Of a stretch of 64,000 bases of DNA, positions 11,578 to 23,715 are shown one piece after another. Position numbers and translations under genes: made by a program. The notes under the pieces are model-generated. The model worked only from the letters and a program-made list of their open reading frames with translations. It did not search any database and had not been told where the DNA came from. Source of the DNA: Cordilura impudica (taxonomy: Eukaryota; Arthropoda; Insecta; Diptera; Scathophagidae); NCBI GenBank assembly GCA_963682025.1, contig OY821519.1:71810525-71874524 (forward strand), written 5' to 3'. Numbering within the stretch: the stretch's first letter is position 1; the number at the start of each line of letters is the position of its first letter.

Positions 11578-12510
11578 AATGGAGTTTTTGTTTGTTTGTA
11601 CGTTTGTACGTTGGTTTGGTGTTTATAGGAGACTACGCCTCTGGACCGATAGTCTTGAAATTTTTACGGTAGGTAGCTGCCTATCCGGAAGGATCTTATT
11701 TGATGTCATATATCTGGAGTACTCTAATAATGAAAGCTTTGGAACTTTGTCAGAGTTCATGATTTATCAATGTGAGTACTTGGGCAAAAACTGAAAATTA
11801 CAGTCTTGAGACTTTTGACAACTATATTAATTACCAATGTGAGTAGTCGTGGAAAATATGGGCGGAATCACCAAAATCACAAATCGTCAAAACCGAAAAT
11901 CGCGAACATCAAAATCGCAAAATCAAAAAATTTTCAAAATCAAAAATCGCCAAAATCCAAAATCGCCAAAATCAGAAATCACCAAAATCACAAATCGTAA
12001 AAAATAAAAATCGTCAAAATCAAAAAATCACAAAAACAAAAATCGGCAGTAAAAAATCGCCAAAATGAAAATCGCGAATTGCAAAAATCGTCAAAAAGAA
12101 AAATAGTCAGTACCGAAAATCGCGAGTAAAATATTGCAAGAAACAAAAATCGCCAAAGTCAAAAATCGCCAAACCGAAAATCGTGAATAACAAAAATCGC
12201 CAAAATAAAAACAGCGAAAATAAAAAAAAACGCCAAATCCAAAAATCGATAATTTTCAAAAATTCATAAAATCAAAAATGGCCAAAATAAAACATCGCAA
12301 AAAACCAAAAACAAAATCGCCAGAACCGAATATCGCGAATAACAAAAATAGCCAAAAAAAATTGCCTAATACCAAAAATCGCGGAAGTCAATAATCGCGA
12401 AAGTCAAAAATCGCCAAAATCAAAAATCGCCAAAAATAAATACAATGGTTTTCTACAAAATGTATTGTATGAACGATGGGTGTAGCGAAGCGCATCGTTT
12501 TAAAAAAAAT
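11578..12510 (+). mobile_element. Helentron-like non-autonomous element with internal tandem array
   Basis: The first part (TTTGTTTGTACGTTTG; CTGGACCGATAGTCTTGAAA) resembles the common insect phrase in which a query text of the form 'ACCGAT..CTTGAAATTT' opens Helentron-like repeats. It is followed by an AAAATCGCC tandem array (11865-12445), then nested hairpins: TACAAT...ATTGTA, and AACGATG (12472-12478) with CATCGTT (12493-12499) around a GTAGCGAAGCG loop. A tandem core followed by a 3' hairpin fits this class, but no intact termini were proven. Confidence 0.45.
11865..12445. repeat. AAAATCGCC / AAAATC tandem array
   Basis: Dozens of degenerate units such as AAAATCGCCAAAATC, GAAAATCGCG and CAAAAATCGTC are present. 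The ORFs starting at 11806 are translations of this repeat and not genes. Confidence 0.85.
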
Positions 12511-13654
12511 AGGAAATAATAATTCATGAATAGATGTAATTTAAGAAAATAAATAATAATATATGCAATTTGGGATGGATTAAAAAAAAGGAGTGTTCAC
12601 AGTAACATACATATCTGTAACCACACCGGAGTATTCTAGTGCCAATATTATATTTATTCAATACACCTGATTTATATTTACACTCACATCTCGACTTTTC
12701 GTGATGATACGGCAGTCTTAAGTGTTCATCAGTATCACCTAAATTTCTTATTTCTCAACTAGAGAGTTGGTTGGGGAGATGGAAAATCAAAGTTAATTAG
12801 CATAAATGCATTCACTCTTGCATTCACCCGATACAAATTAATAATTATAATATGCCCCATAGTTATAATATACCCAATGCACTTTGACCGCCGCCTTAAT
12901 CAGAAAATTCATATACATAGATGCAAAACATAAACGCAAAGTTAAAAACTCTATGCCTTACATGGCTTATGGGCAGAAACTCAAAACTAAGCTTAGATTG
13001 TAAAGTACTGTTATACAACTGTTTTATAATCCTCAAGGCGTGCTACGGAATTCAGATATGGTGTACTGCCTCTCCGTCTAATTGCACTTGATATGTCAGA
13101 AATTCTAACTTAAATTTTCCTTTGATCAAAGATGAAATTATGAGACACAGTGTTCGATATTTGCATAAACTTGGAACTCATCCTTATATGCTTGCCTGAT
13201 ATCTACTCAACAACCGTGACCATCTAGACCTTAGAAGATTGGACATACCCGATCTGACGTGCTGAGGCGCATGAAGGATGATTTTGAAAACATTTTTTTT
13301 TTTTATTATATTCATCAAAGAACAATTAAATTTTTATTTGGCACTGGCTGGACTTTATAATCAGAATTAGTTTTAAGATTTGAATGCTATTGTTAGTTCA
13401 CATAGAAATAAATGAAAGTTCAATAAATAAAATAACGTGAGAAAGAAAATTTTTGTTTGTTATATTGGAAAAATCTTAAATTGTATAAATTTTCTTGGAT
13501 TCTCATTAGGTTGATTTCAGCGAAGGTATATGAAAGTATCAACTGCTTTTGGTTACTGATGAGGGTTGGTGACTTGATCCGAAACAGCTGCATAACTTGT
13601 CTGGCAGAATATGGATTGGTTTTTGAAACAAATGTGGCAAATGAAATATTTTGA
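12511..13654. other. no gene seen
   Basis: AT-rich sequence without a convincing ORF, known motif or internal repeat structure. A 65-codon ORF at 13457-13654 has no recognisable motif. Confidence 0.4.
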
Positions 13655-13745
13655 ACTAAGAACTTTTTACCGTTGACACATTGTAGATTTTACTTGATTT
13701 CCAAAAAACTTGACGGAACGCTTCTACTTAATTTTTTTTTGTTTA
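13655..13745 (+). repeat. Tc1-like terminal fragment
   Basis: TTTTTACCGTTGACACATTG, followed by a C.AAAAAACTTGACGGAAC phrase, matches 26665-26735 inside Tc1-like copy 1 (TTTTTACCATTGACACATTG; GAAACTTACGGAAC). It is probably a fragment of the same family. No coding part is seen here. Confidence 0.45.
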
Positions 13746-14370
13746 CAAATTATAAAAAGAGTGTGGCAATATTTAGGAGAATCCCACGAATTATGCAACA
13801 TAATCTAATTTCTATGCTATATTTCAGTTAGTCAGTTAGCTAGTAAGGCTTATATATTTATAATGTAAATAAAAGGTGTTTTTCCTATTACATTTTTCCC
13901 ACCGTTTCTATAAATGATTTTATGATTTTGTTAACTGTACTTTAAGATCATTTCCACAATAAAAGAACTTGGGTTTAATATTAGTTTCCAAAATTTAGCA
14001 TTACTTCTAAGAGGTTGGCTGATAAAAAAAAAGTAAATTGTAAAAAACCGTCAGACAATGGACTAGTTATATTCAGTTTGTTTTGTTCTTAAAACGATTT
14101 TCATTTTCAATTTATTTTAAAAAGTGCCTGTTATTTACCTTATAACAAAACATATTTTTTTATGGCAATGTATTAAATTTCAGTATGTGTTACTATATAC
14201 ATATTTCAGTGACTTTTTGTTATGATTTGATTAAACAGAAAATTGCATTAAATTTCCAAGATTTTCCTTTTCGAATCGACATTAACAACGAGATCGTAGG
14301 ATAAGTATAAGTATTTAAATATATTTTTTAAAAAATTTATTACTTTTAGTCCGGTCAATCTAGACATTTG

Positions 14371-14700
14371 AAGGTACATAAATTCGCAGCACGCTGAAAG
14401 TGCGTGTAATTGTTTAAAACATACTCAAAAATAACACCTGAAGGTTCCTCATCATTCCGGTGCCTGGAAAAAAATTTATTCGAGGTCAAAGTCAAAAATC
14501 TTAAAAGAAATTATTTATTTTTTTCGCGATTTTCAGCTAAATGGTAAGTTTTATCATAAAATCATCTCAGACACTAATTGTAAATCATAAAATTCTCTAT
14601 AAAAAATGTATCAATACTTTTTTTCTTAGAACCACCGTTTCTGAGATATAACGAGTCAAATAATTGTAAAAGTTGTAATCGTCATAATATGCCCACGTTT
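14371..14700. repeat. left inverted repeat of the 14.3-16.6 kb element
   Basis: Reads as the reverse complement of 16190-16533, by eye more than 80% identical. Confidence 0.8.
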
Positions 14701-14872
14701 CCATGCCACCTATGAGGTTGTGTACTTAGCGCATTTTTTTAACATGGTTTCCCCAGTAGGCCTATTCCGCATGTCTGTTGTGATTCTGTTTAATTGAAAA
14801 CTTGCATAAAAAAAATATATTAGCAAGGGTTGGAAATGATAAAAGCGATTGAAATTAAAAAAATGTAGAAAT

Positions 14873-16150
14873 TTATTCATCTGATTCATAAACTTCAAAT
14901 ACTTCTTCTTGTTGTTCTTCTTCTTGATCTTCTTCTTCTTCTTGATCTTCGTCTTGTTCGTTTTCTTCATCCTGGATGTAAGTAAATTGCGTCAATAGCA
15001 ATGTATCGCATGTTTCCTCGTTGTTATCAAACGAATACTCTACTATTGGTGATTCAGCATTAGAACATGACTGGCCTTGACAATGTGTACATGCCAGAGA
15101 ATACAACAGTCCAACTTTTTTACAACCACATTTAGCGCTGCATCCCTTTTTACAGTTGCAAAAAATTGTGTTCAGCAGTTTTTCCGGCGCAGGTGGGAGT
15201 AAAGTCTGAATAGGTTCCAATGTATTGTCGACAAACTTCCAACCCCAGTCTTTTGGGTCTAGCTGATAACCAAGCCACACTTGAACTTGGTAATATACCC
15301 GGAAAAATTGTTGATGAGCAGACTCTGAGGTTGGATGAAGACAAGCTAATTGCACCTGTTTCTTATTTTTAGTGTTTTTTACGAAACATGCATATCGATA
15401 CTTACCCCTAAGCAAGTGGTTTTTTTTCGGAGCTTTGTACATAGAAAGAAGAAACCGAATCCCGTTCGTGGAAATTTCTTGTTGAGTTGAATTACTTTTT
15501 TTGAAGACTTCAGCACATTGAACTAAATCTTGTTTTACAAACATTTTAAAGACTGTTGCTTTACCCCTCCTGTAAAATGCAGACGTCTCGTATCGCAGCC
15601 AGTTATTGCGTGTAAAAATAGGACATGATTTTGACTTTTATGACGAATATATTTCCGTTTCATTTTGAGCTTTTCCGGGCTTTAAAAAGAAAACAGTTTT
15701 TTCAGCTGGAGTTCGAGCAGTAAGTAGTACAAGTAAGGCTACATCTTCACCAACAACAATAGTTGTATTTGTCAAATTCAAGTTTCAATAATCAGTACGT
15801 CGGCATCGTTATTAGCCTGTTTTCGTACCAAGCTTGATTCAAAATATCATGATGATTGTCTTTTAAGCATATTAATGTTGACACTCCCGATTTTTCTGTG
15901 ATAATAAGTTTATCCCCATACTTAATTTTTAGTCGCATCTTTATCGTCCTATTATCTAAAGTTGTAGTTTTGCAAACATTACTTAGTTCGTTTAAAGTGA
16001 ACTGACAGTCATCGCTGTTTTCAATGTAAGTAAATATTTCATACATTGCCAGATTCATAGCATCGCACACAATTGAACAGGGAGACAGATGTTTTCTCAA
16101 GGTTACACTGGCGTATAAATTAAGGGACTAGATTTCATTCTACCTAATAT
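14873..16150 (-). pseudogene. TE-associated protein with CXC-type Cys-rich C-terminus
   Basis: The upstream block 15792-16100 holds LSPCSIVCDAMNLAMYEIFT and related helical sequence. The middle (about 15545-15700) reads FFLKPGKAQNETEIYSS and then, after a frameshift, FLHAITGCDT. The last 223 codons (14873-15544) are open: AEVFKKSNSTQQEIS, QLACLHPTSESAHQQFFRVY, WGWKFVDNTLEPIQTLLPPA, then a dense cysteine block (FCNCKKGCSAKCGCKK..ACTHCQGQSCSN) and an acidic Glu/Asp/Gln tail. From memory, this order (GCDT block, LEPIQTLLPPAPE, CNCKKGC block) belongs to a multicopy arthropod protein family found with repeats. Its biochemical role is not known to me; the Cys block suggests zinc binding. Long inverted repeats surround it. 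It is broken upstream by a stop and frameshift, and the N-terminal part is missing. Confidence 0.7.
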
Positions 16151-16189
16151 TCTCATTGTTATACTTATGTATACCAATGAAAAATATTT

Positions 16190-16533
16190 TCAGAGATGTA
16201 TCTACGTGGCGTCCTTATGCATATTATGACTTTTACAATTATTTGACACGTTATATCTCAGAAATGGTGGTTATATGTCAGAAAGTATTGGTACATTTTT
16301 AATAGAGAATTTTATGATCTACAATTTGTGCCTGAGTTGATTTTATGATAAAACTTACCGTTTTGCTGAAAATCGCGAAAAAAAATAATTTTTTTTTTCA
16401 AAATTTTTGACCTTTGACCTCGTATAATTTTTTTCCAGGCACCGGAATGATGAGGAACTTTTAGGTGTTATTTTTAAGTATGTTTTAAGAAATTCCACGT
16501 ACTTTCAGCTTGCTGTAAATTTATGTACCTTTA
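16190..16533. repeat. right inverted repeat of the 14.3-16.6 kb element
   Basis: Partner of 14371-14700. Marker phrases include CCAGGCACCGGAATGATGAG and CGTTATATCTCAGAAATGG. Confidence 0.8.
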
Positions 16534-16739
16534 CTCTTCTTTTTTGGTCTAATTTGACAGGACTATTTGAACATTTGAAATTCTTTGAAAAAGAAAACAC
16601 ATCACCAAAAGAAAATCTGATAAGTAATAATAAGGAAACCATAAATCTAGAATTTTGATATTTTTCATTTGATTTAAATTTTATTAAAACTTACAAAAAA
16701 GATAATTTTTATAGTTCTAATTACTACTTATGATATTAT

Positions 16740-16975
16740 GGACCTTTTGCGGACACCTTTCTATTAGGGATTTTGTATGATTTCTGCTGTTTGGGAACAG
16801 GTATTCCAACTTTGCTTAAAATCTTCAACATTTTGGAAAACTTTTTTTGTGCTCTTCAGATGAGCACAATATCTCTCAACTAGCCTAAGCTTCGGAAAGT
16901 TTGGAGCATTTACCTCCCTTGCCACAAAGACCACGTAATTGTTCTTTTTACCAGTAAGAGGTTTCTTACCGTAGT
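16740..16975 (-). pseudogene. Tc1/mariner-type transposase C-terminal scrap
   Basis: One minus-strand frame reads VVFVAREVNAPNFPKLRLVE, continues RYCAHLKS.KKVFQNVEDFKQSW and ends near IIQNP. The pattern NAPN.P.LRLVERYCA..K matches the last catalytic block of IS630/Tc1/mariner transposases (usually NPPN.PQLRPIE.FWA), with the Glu of LVER in the catalytic position. No upstream part or inverted end was identified. Confidence 0.6.
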
Positions 16976-16989
16976 GTCAGGATACCAAA

Positions 16990-18720
16990 TCGAGATAAAA
17001 ATATATGGACACATTAAAATTGGCTTAAAATAAATTTCGATTGAGATTGGATTTATTGAGCTAAATTAAGAGAAATAAAATTCTTAAAATTTACGGTAAC
17101 ACAAAACTTTTTCAATTATTAAATCATGGAAACACATAACATTTAATGTCGTGTGTCTGATCGGCATAATAAGAATATGCATCCACCCAATAAAAAACAT
17201 AATCAGCCCTGTTCTTGAAACGTTGTTATTTGAATAAGAGTGAATTAAAAATCACATGAAATTGAAATTTTGGGTTTCTTGAAACCACTTTTTTTTATTT
17301 ATTTAATGGAAACATATGTTTGAGTTAAGAACCATATGTTTGAGTTAAGAACATCTGTTATATAGAAACCGAGGTGGCATATGGTTATTTATTCAGTTTC
17401 ACAAAAAACTATTACGTATTTTGTGCATGTTTTTTCTTAAGTTTATAGAAAAAGTATAAAGAAAAATATTTTCTTTTAAAATAACAACTTATTTGTACAT
17501 TTAATTGTTTTTGTTCTTCAATTTCATTCAATTAAAAATGACTTTTCTATTTTCAAAAAGTTAGGCATCACCAAAAAAAAATTTCGATATTAAAATAAAT
17601 TGGATTTGATTGGCATCACTACTGTTTCGAACATATGGAAAAAAATAAAAAATGTGTGATTTGATGAAAAAATTTTTTTTAATTCCTTTATTTGCAATAA
17701 TTAGTGCATAAAGAATCTATGTTATAATTGAAAAAATTATAATGGAAAATAGATTGTGTAAATAAAAAGTTTTTATTATAGTTATAGAACAGCATCATCG
17801 CAAAAATTGTGTTTTATTAACATCGACCACTTATTACGAGTTTTTTTTTTAAATCAGCGCAATATGTAGACGTTTTTTAAAATCGTTTTTTTTTTCATAA
17901 AATTCATGTCTAATTTTTTAAAATAATGACAAGGTTCAATAAAAAAACATGCTAGAGTTTAAATATCAATTAGTTTTTTTATCTCTTAAGACCTGCTTAG
18001 TAGAAAAAAAGGGCATTTGTTTTGATTTCACAAAGCCTTTTCTGTGTGAATTAAAACGAGAAAAAATATTCTTATTGAAATTAGAGAACAGCAAAAAACT
18101 CGTTGATTTAAGAATTTTTTCATTTACGAGTTTTTTTTGTGATAGTGGTTTCAAGAACAGGGGTGAATGTTTTAAAAAGCAACTAAAGTTGCTATGTTTA
18201 TCGGAGAGGAAAATTTTTTGTAGTCTCTCATTACGATATACGTGAAAAGGGTAAGATGACAATAAAGGTGCGAATATCCACATATTGAACTTTAAGTTTT
18301 TATCATCCAATTTTAAATTTTTACAAAACTGACGTAAAAAGTATTTTTTGTTGCGATCATTGCGCCAACTAGAAGACGCCTTTTAGCCGGAGTAGAGATA
18401 ACTTCAAAAGAAGAATTTAGAGTGAGGAGGAATGACTTTCCGAAAACAGTTTTTCGGGTTTCGATAGCTTTGAGGATGTTAGTACAAATCTATATATTAA
18501 TAGGTGAAGGTAAATTTTTAGTTCCCTTTTTAAGCCATGTGCGGGCGCAGAGGATTGTGAAAATTGGCATAGTTCTAGTTCATATGGAGGAGAAGCTGAG
18601 AATGATAAAATTTATGTTTAATCTGTCTTAAAAATGTATTAAATTAAATTAGATAAAATATTTATAATAATTCGTTACACCCTGTTAATGCGAATGATTT
18701 AAATTATATATCAGATGCTC
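16990..18720. other. no gene seen; one 20-bp tandem duplication
   Basis: AT-rich sequence. 17313-17332 and 17333-17352 are exact copies of CATATGTTTGAGTTAAGAAC. ORFs on both strands at 17949-18310 overlap each other in AT-rich DNA and show no motif; they are not called as genes. Confidence 0.4.
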
Positions 18721-18721
18721 T

Positions 18722-18890
18722 GTGTTGAATTGTGAATTACTAAAATTGATTAACATACCTTTAGGCTCATTTAAATATTCATAAAATTTTTATATATATT
18801 GATTAAAAAAACATTGGAAGACAAAATTTTAATGAAAAAATTATATATCCTAGAATTTGCACTCGAATTTCGAGTGCTGGGCTATACTAG
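18722..18890 (+). mobile_element. non-autonomous Helitron, 3' half
   Basis: The 3' end reads CACTCGAATTTCGAGTG (stem-loop) followed by CTGGGCTATACTAG and then T, matching the canonical Helitron ending of a hairpin close to CTRR before a T. Upstream, GTGTTGAATTGTGAATT..ATTGATTAACATACCTTTAGG is shared with the complete copies at 24891, 27969, 50884 and 51914. The 5' TC end is missing. Confidence 0.75.
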
Positions 18891-18897
18891 TTTTTTT

Positions 18898-19323
18898 AAG
18901 TTCGTCCAGGCCTTGTAGTACAAATTCACTTGAAAGTCCACTTGAAACAATATTTTTACGTCTACTTGCTTTCTCACCTGTTTCTAGTCTACCCTTCATA
19001 CTATTCAGTTCTTTCTGGAGGTGGGCGTTTTAAAAAACACAATTGCTGGATCTCTATAGAGATGTTCCTATCTATTCATATTTTCTCACAATATTTTCCA
19101 ATTTAGAGTCGAATGTCTAGTTGAGTTTTCCATCAAACATATCCCAAGATGAACAATTGATATTAGCTGGCAGATTAATATTAGTTGTGGCAGAAGGGTT
19201 TTTATTTATTAATACAGCCATTCCAGATGTGGCTGCAGAATTTTTTTTTTTTTTTTTGACATATGACTTCTTTTTTTTTTTGCCGCAATTACATATCGCT
19301 TGCCGTAAATTCCTTTTCACCAA
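18898..19323 (-). pseudogene. possible retroelement ORF1-like remnant
   Basis: In one minus-strand frame, 18898-19025 reads LQKELNSMKGRLETGEKASR followed by RKNIVSSGL and ends near LDELK. A short coiled-coil-like stretch followed by R(R/K)KNIV..GL is the style of ORF1 or leader proteins of non-LTR elements. The upstream frame (to 19323) is interrupted by stops and by poly-Lys from T runs. The identification is tentative. Confidence 0.3.
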
Positions 19324-19509
19324 TTTTGTTATAAAAATATTTTATGTATAAAAACTATCTATATTTTTCTAAATAAAATAAGAAGACACACAAATGACCG
19401 AAAGCTAATAAAAGAATATGAAATTAAAGAAAAGCAATCCTTATTGACCAATTTGAATCGCACACTAAATCATCCTTAAATACACCAAAATAAATAGAAT
19501 TAATTTTAT

Positions 19510-20887
19510 GTTTCATTTTCTTTTGAATAAATTGTCTTTTATTAGCTTTGGGTCATTTGTGTTTCTTCTTATTTTATTCAGAAAAATATAGATAGTTTTT
19601 ATACATATGTAAAATAATTTTATAACAAAATTGGTTAAAAGTTGTTTTAATTTATATTCGCGAGCAATAAGCAGATATTTGCACCAAAGATATATCACAA
19701 TGGATTATTTTGATCTCAGGAGCTCTGAAGGGTTAAATAAATAAAAAATAACCGAATTATTTTTCTTAAATTCTAAATAGCGGTTTCATCGAGCTTAATA
19801 GAAAAACTCGTTTTCGGTAATCTTTATTTAGAAATATCATAAAAACAAAAGCTGTTATTGGCAAATCATGGGTTAACGTTCTCGGATTTATCCAAAATTT
19901 TGGGAATGGAGTTTCTTCACATTGGATTATTATATTTTAAGCATCGAATCTAAAAATTCAACAGAACTTACGAAATATTTGAATTTTTTTAATAAATTGC
20001 CTTGTATTAGCTTGGGGTCATATGTGACCCCATTTCCAAAAGGGTGAATGGGGTCGTATTATTTTTTTCCTAAACCATAGGCTATTAAGATAAAATATAA
20101 CATTTAAAACTGGAAAATTTATGAATTTTTATACAAAGTATTTAGAAAGAGTACATATACAGAATATTTTACAAAAATCCCATTTTTCTCGAAATCCGCA
20201 AAAATAAAATCCTTGTCCAAAAAATTCTGGCATAGGGGTTTACTCAAAAATTCACACAGTTAGTTTGTAACATGCATTTAACAAAACCTTAAAGTGCCAG
20301 ATCCATTTTTTTAAATTTTGTTTAAGAAAGTTTTTTAAAACTTAAAAATGGAGTTTTCAAACTTTTTTCAAAAAAAAATCCCATTTTCGGTCTAAATGCG
20401 CAATATGTTAAGAACGTGGTAATAAAACAATACTTCATATCTGATAACTTATAGGTAAGGAGATAAAAAAGAAATTATGGCTTTAATCAATTTCTCAAAG
20501 TTGAAAAAAATGCTATCAAATTTCATGACCTAGTTTTTTTTTTTGGCACAAAAGTGGTCTGGGGCATTTGCTATTTCTTGGCGAATTTTTATTCGATTTT
20601 GAACCTTTTATAGCTTTTTGAAAAGATAATTTAATAGCGATCCCGATTCTTATAACACCTTGTCGCAAAAATTAAACTAAAGAACGAAATTTTTGTAAAA
20701 TATCAAAAAAGTTATATTTTCCCCATATAAACACACTTGAAATTTTCAATCGATTTCCGGCGCGACTTTTCTTTGTCCGATTATCCCCAAACTTCGCATT
20801 TATTTGTTTTATGTTGAAAGGTAACAAACTGGACTCCGCCTACCCCCAACAATCGCAATTTGAAGAATGCCCATATAACGTATGACC
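19510..20887. mobile_element. foldback element, partial older copy
   Basis: Contains the spacer segment (CACAATGGATTATTTTGATC; AAAACTCGTTTTCGG) and the forward long arm from the GGGGTCATATGTGACCCC hairpin at 20014-20031 to about 20760 (CCATATAAACACACTTGAAA). The same order occurs in the complete copy at 34260-36625. The left arm is missing, and this copy is more diverged. Confidence 0.65.
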
Positions 20888-22790
20888 ACTAGGGTGGCCC
20901 TTCGTTATATGGAGGGGAAAAAAGTGTCCAAACTGTCGGTCTCACCGCCTAGAAATATGCGAATAGCAAAAAAACTGAGAAATACAAAGTTTTGTGCCAA
21001 TCAAAAAACGTTTAGTCGTGGCGCAAAGCGATTGAAAATTTCAAGTGTGTTTATATGGGGAAAATAAGACTTTTTTTTCAGAAAATTTCGTTCTATAATT
21101 TAATTTTTCCGACAAGCTGTTACACAATTCCGGATCAGTATTAAATTATCCTTTCAAAAGGCTATAAAACTTCAAAATCGTATGAAACCTCGCCAAGAAA
21201 TAGCAAATGCCCCAGACCACTTTTGTGCCAAAAAAAACTAGGTCATGAAATTTGATGGCATTTTTTACAACTTTGAGAAATTGATTAAAGCCATCATTCA
21301 TTTTTGGTCTCTATACTTATAAGCACTCAGATCTGAAGTATTGTTTTATTACCACGTTGTTAACCTTTTGCGCATTGAGACCGAAAATTGGAAATTTTTT
21401 TGATAAAATTTTTAAAACTCCTTTTTCAAGTTTGAAAAAATTTTCTTAAACAAAATTTAAAAAAATTAATATATTACTTTAAGGTTTTATTAAATGTATA
21501 TTGCAGATTAACTGTGTGAATTTTTAAGTAAATCCCTTTGTCACAATTTTTTTGATAAGGATTTTATTTTTGCGGATTTCGAGAAAAATTGGATTTTTGT
21601 GAAATATTCTGTAAATGTACTCTTTCTAAATACTTTGTATCAAAAATTCATCACTTTTCTACTTTTAAATGTTATATTTTATCTTAAAAGCCTAGGGTTT
21701 TAGTAAAAAATAATATGACTCCATTAACCCTTTCGGAATTGGGGTCACATATGACCCCAAGCCAATAAAAGACAATTTATTAAAAAAATTTAAATATTTG
21801 GTAAGTGCTGTCCAATTTTTAAATGCGACGCTTAAAATAAAATAACCAAATGTGTAGAAGTTTCGTTCCGAAAATTTGGGATAAATCCGAGAACGTTAAC
21901 TCATTATTTGCCAAGGCCAGCTTTGGATTTTAAGATATTTTAAAATAAAAATGACCTAAAACGAGTTTTTCTATTAAACTCGTTGATACCACTATTTAGA
22001 ATTTAGAAAACTAATTCGGTTAATTTTTATTTGTCTTTTAATGGCTTGGGGTCATATGTGACCCCAATTCCAAAAGGGTTAATGGAGTCATATTATTTTT
22101 TTCCGAAACCCTAGGCTATTAAGATAAAATATAAAATTTAAAAGTAGAAAAGTGATGAATTTTTGATACAAAGTATTTAGAAAGAGTACATTTACAGAAT
22201 ATTTCACAAAAATCCAATTTTTCTCGAAATCCGCAAAAATAAAATCCTTGTCAAAAAAACTCTGGAAGAGGGATTTACTTAAAAAATTACACAGTTAATC
22301 TGCGACATATATTTAATAAAACCTTAAAGTAATATATTAATTTTTTAAAATTTTGTTTAAGAAAATTTTTTCAAACTTGAAAAAGGAGTTTTAAAAATTT
22401 TATAAAAAAAATTTCCAATTTTCGGTCTCAATGCGCAAAAGGTTAACAACGTGGTAATAAAACAATACTTCAGATCTGAGTACTTATAAGTATAGAGACC
22501 AAAAATGAATGATGGCTTTAATCAATTTCTCAAAGTTGAAAAAAATGCCATCAAATTTCATGACCTAGTTTTTTTTGGCACAAAAGTGGTCTGGGGCATT
22601 TGCTATTTCTTGGCGAGGTTTTATTCGATTTTGAAGTTTTATAGCCTTTTGAAAGGATAATTTAATACTGATCCCGAATTATAAAACAGCTTGACGGTAA
22701 AATTAAACTATAGAACGAAATTTTCGTAAAATCTGAAAAAAAAGTCTTATTTTCCCCATATAAACACACTTGAAATTTGAAAGTGAATCA
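20887..22790. mobile_element. foldback element, nearly complete second copy
   Basis: Starts TAGGGTGGCCCTTCGTTATA at about 20887 and runs through the left arm to the hairpin at 21741-21758. A spacer follows, then the right arm from the hairpin at 22048-22065 to about 22785 (CATATAAACACACTTGAAA), where it stops before the terminal GGCCACCCTA. The arms are about 850 and 740 bp and are inverted copies of each other. It encodes nothing. Confidence 0.75.
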
Positions 22791-23715
22791 AAGTGTCACT
22801 GAAACACCCAGGCATAACTGAGTACTGTATGCTACAATAAAATGGATAAAAGTGAAAACGGCAAAAATAATTAGTAAAATATGAACAGATGAAATTCATA
22901 TGAGCGAATAAAACAGATGTAGGTTTTAGCAACAGATTTTGTAAATGATACCCGCACAAAAGTGTGCAATTCATAAAAACTACAATCATCGAGTTGCGGC
23001 CTTTTTATGTAACATGTTGCGCCGCCTCAAAATGTGTACACTTTGTATTTTTTTTTTCATTTCCAGCTGAACCAAATACTCGCACTATAAGAGTTGAAAA
23101 TGATTGAGTTTAGATGCGGGCGGCTTTAAACTACTAACGGAATTTTTGAATTTTGAGAATTTAACAAATTCATTTCTTAAGTAGAGTTTTGCTATGGTAA
23201 ATAAAGGTGTAAATTTTATAGCAGGGGTTAGTTTGATATACAACTTAATGATGGTATGGAGGGCCACTGGCGTTTGCATATGACTTTTGTTTTATCATTT
23301 CACACAAGGTATTTGTATAGGCATCCTGAAGATGATGATTTTTGTTATTTGTCAATGGGAGTTGCTGTAGTCTAGATCGAATTTCATATTTTTATACTGG
23401 TTGGCATTGCGGTTGATGCATTTTAACTCGTGCTATACAAAAAGTTTTTATATTTTTAGAAATTCTATATGTCTACTTAGCAGATGTAAATATTTCAAGT
23501 CTCGATTGTTGACAGATACATAATTATTTATATACATTGTTTAACGACAATATTGAATATTTTTAAATGACTTCCTTTAACTACGGCAACTAAATAATGT
23601 GTGGTAAATAATATAGAATTTGGTAAGCCACATACTAATATCCGCCAGATATTTGAATGATATGTTTGAATTATGACAATTGCTAATTAGCCAGTATTGA
23701 AGTTCGAATAGATAT
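22791..23715. other. no gene seen
   Basis: AT-rich sequence with short ORFs on the minus strand only and no recognisable motif or repeat. Confidence 0.35.

Larger units (their letters stand above)
14348..16565 (-). mobile_element. long-TIR transposon carrying a cysteine-rich ORF
   Basis: Outer segments of about 330 bp are inverted copies of each other. 14371-14700 (AAGGTACATAAATT, CCTCATCATTCCGGTGCCTGG, TCGCGATTTTCAGC, TTTCTGAGATATAACG) reappears as its reverse complement at about 16190-16533. Outside these, TAGTCCGGTCAA on the left faces TTGACAGGACTA on the right, which may be the true ends. No convincing target duplication was found. The interior holds only the decayed C-terminal part of one protein, so this looks like a deletion derivative of a larger element. 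Confidence 0.7.

Noticed and set aside
11806..12000. 64-codon ORF
   Set aside because: It is a translation of the AAAATCGCC tandem array.
17949..18310. Overlapping ORFs on both strands (98 and 114 codons)
   Set aside because: No motif, AT-rich composition and mutual overlap; chance open frames are likely.
19117..19323. Lys-rich minus-strand ORF
   Set aside because: The poly-Lys comes from T homopolymers; only the downstream coiled-coil-like piece was kept as a tentative remnant.
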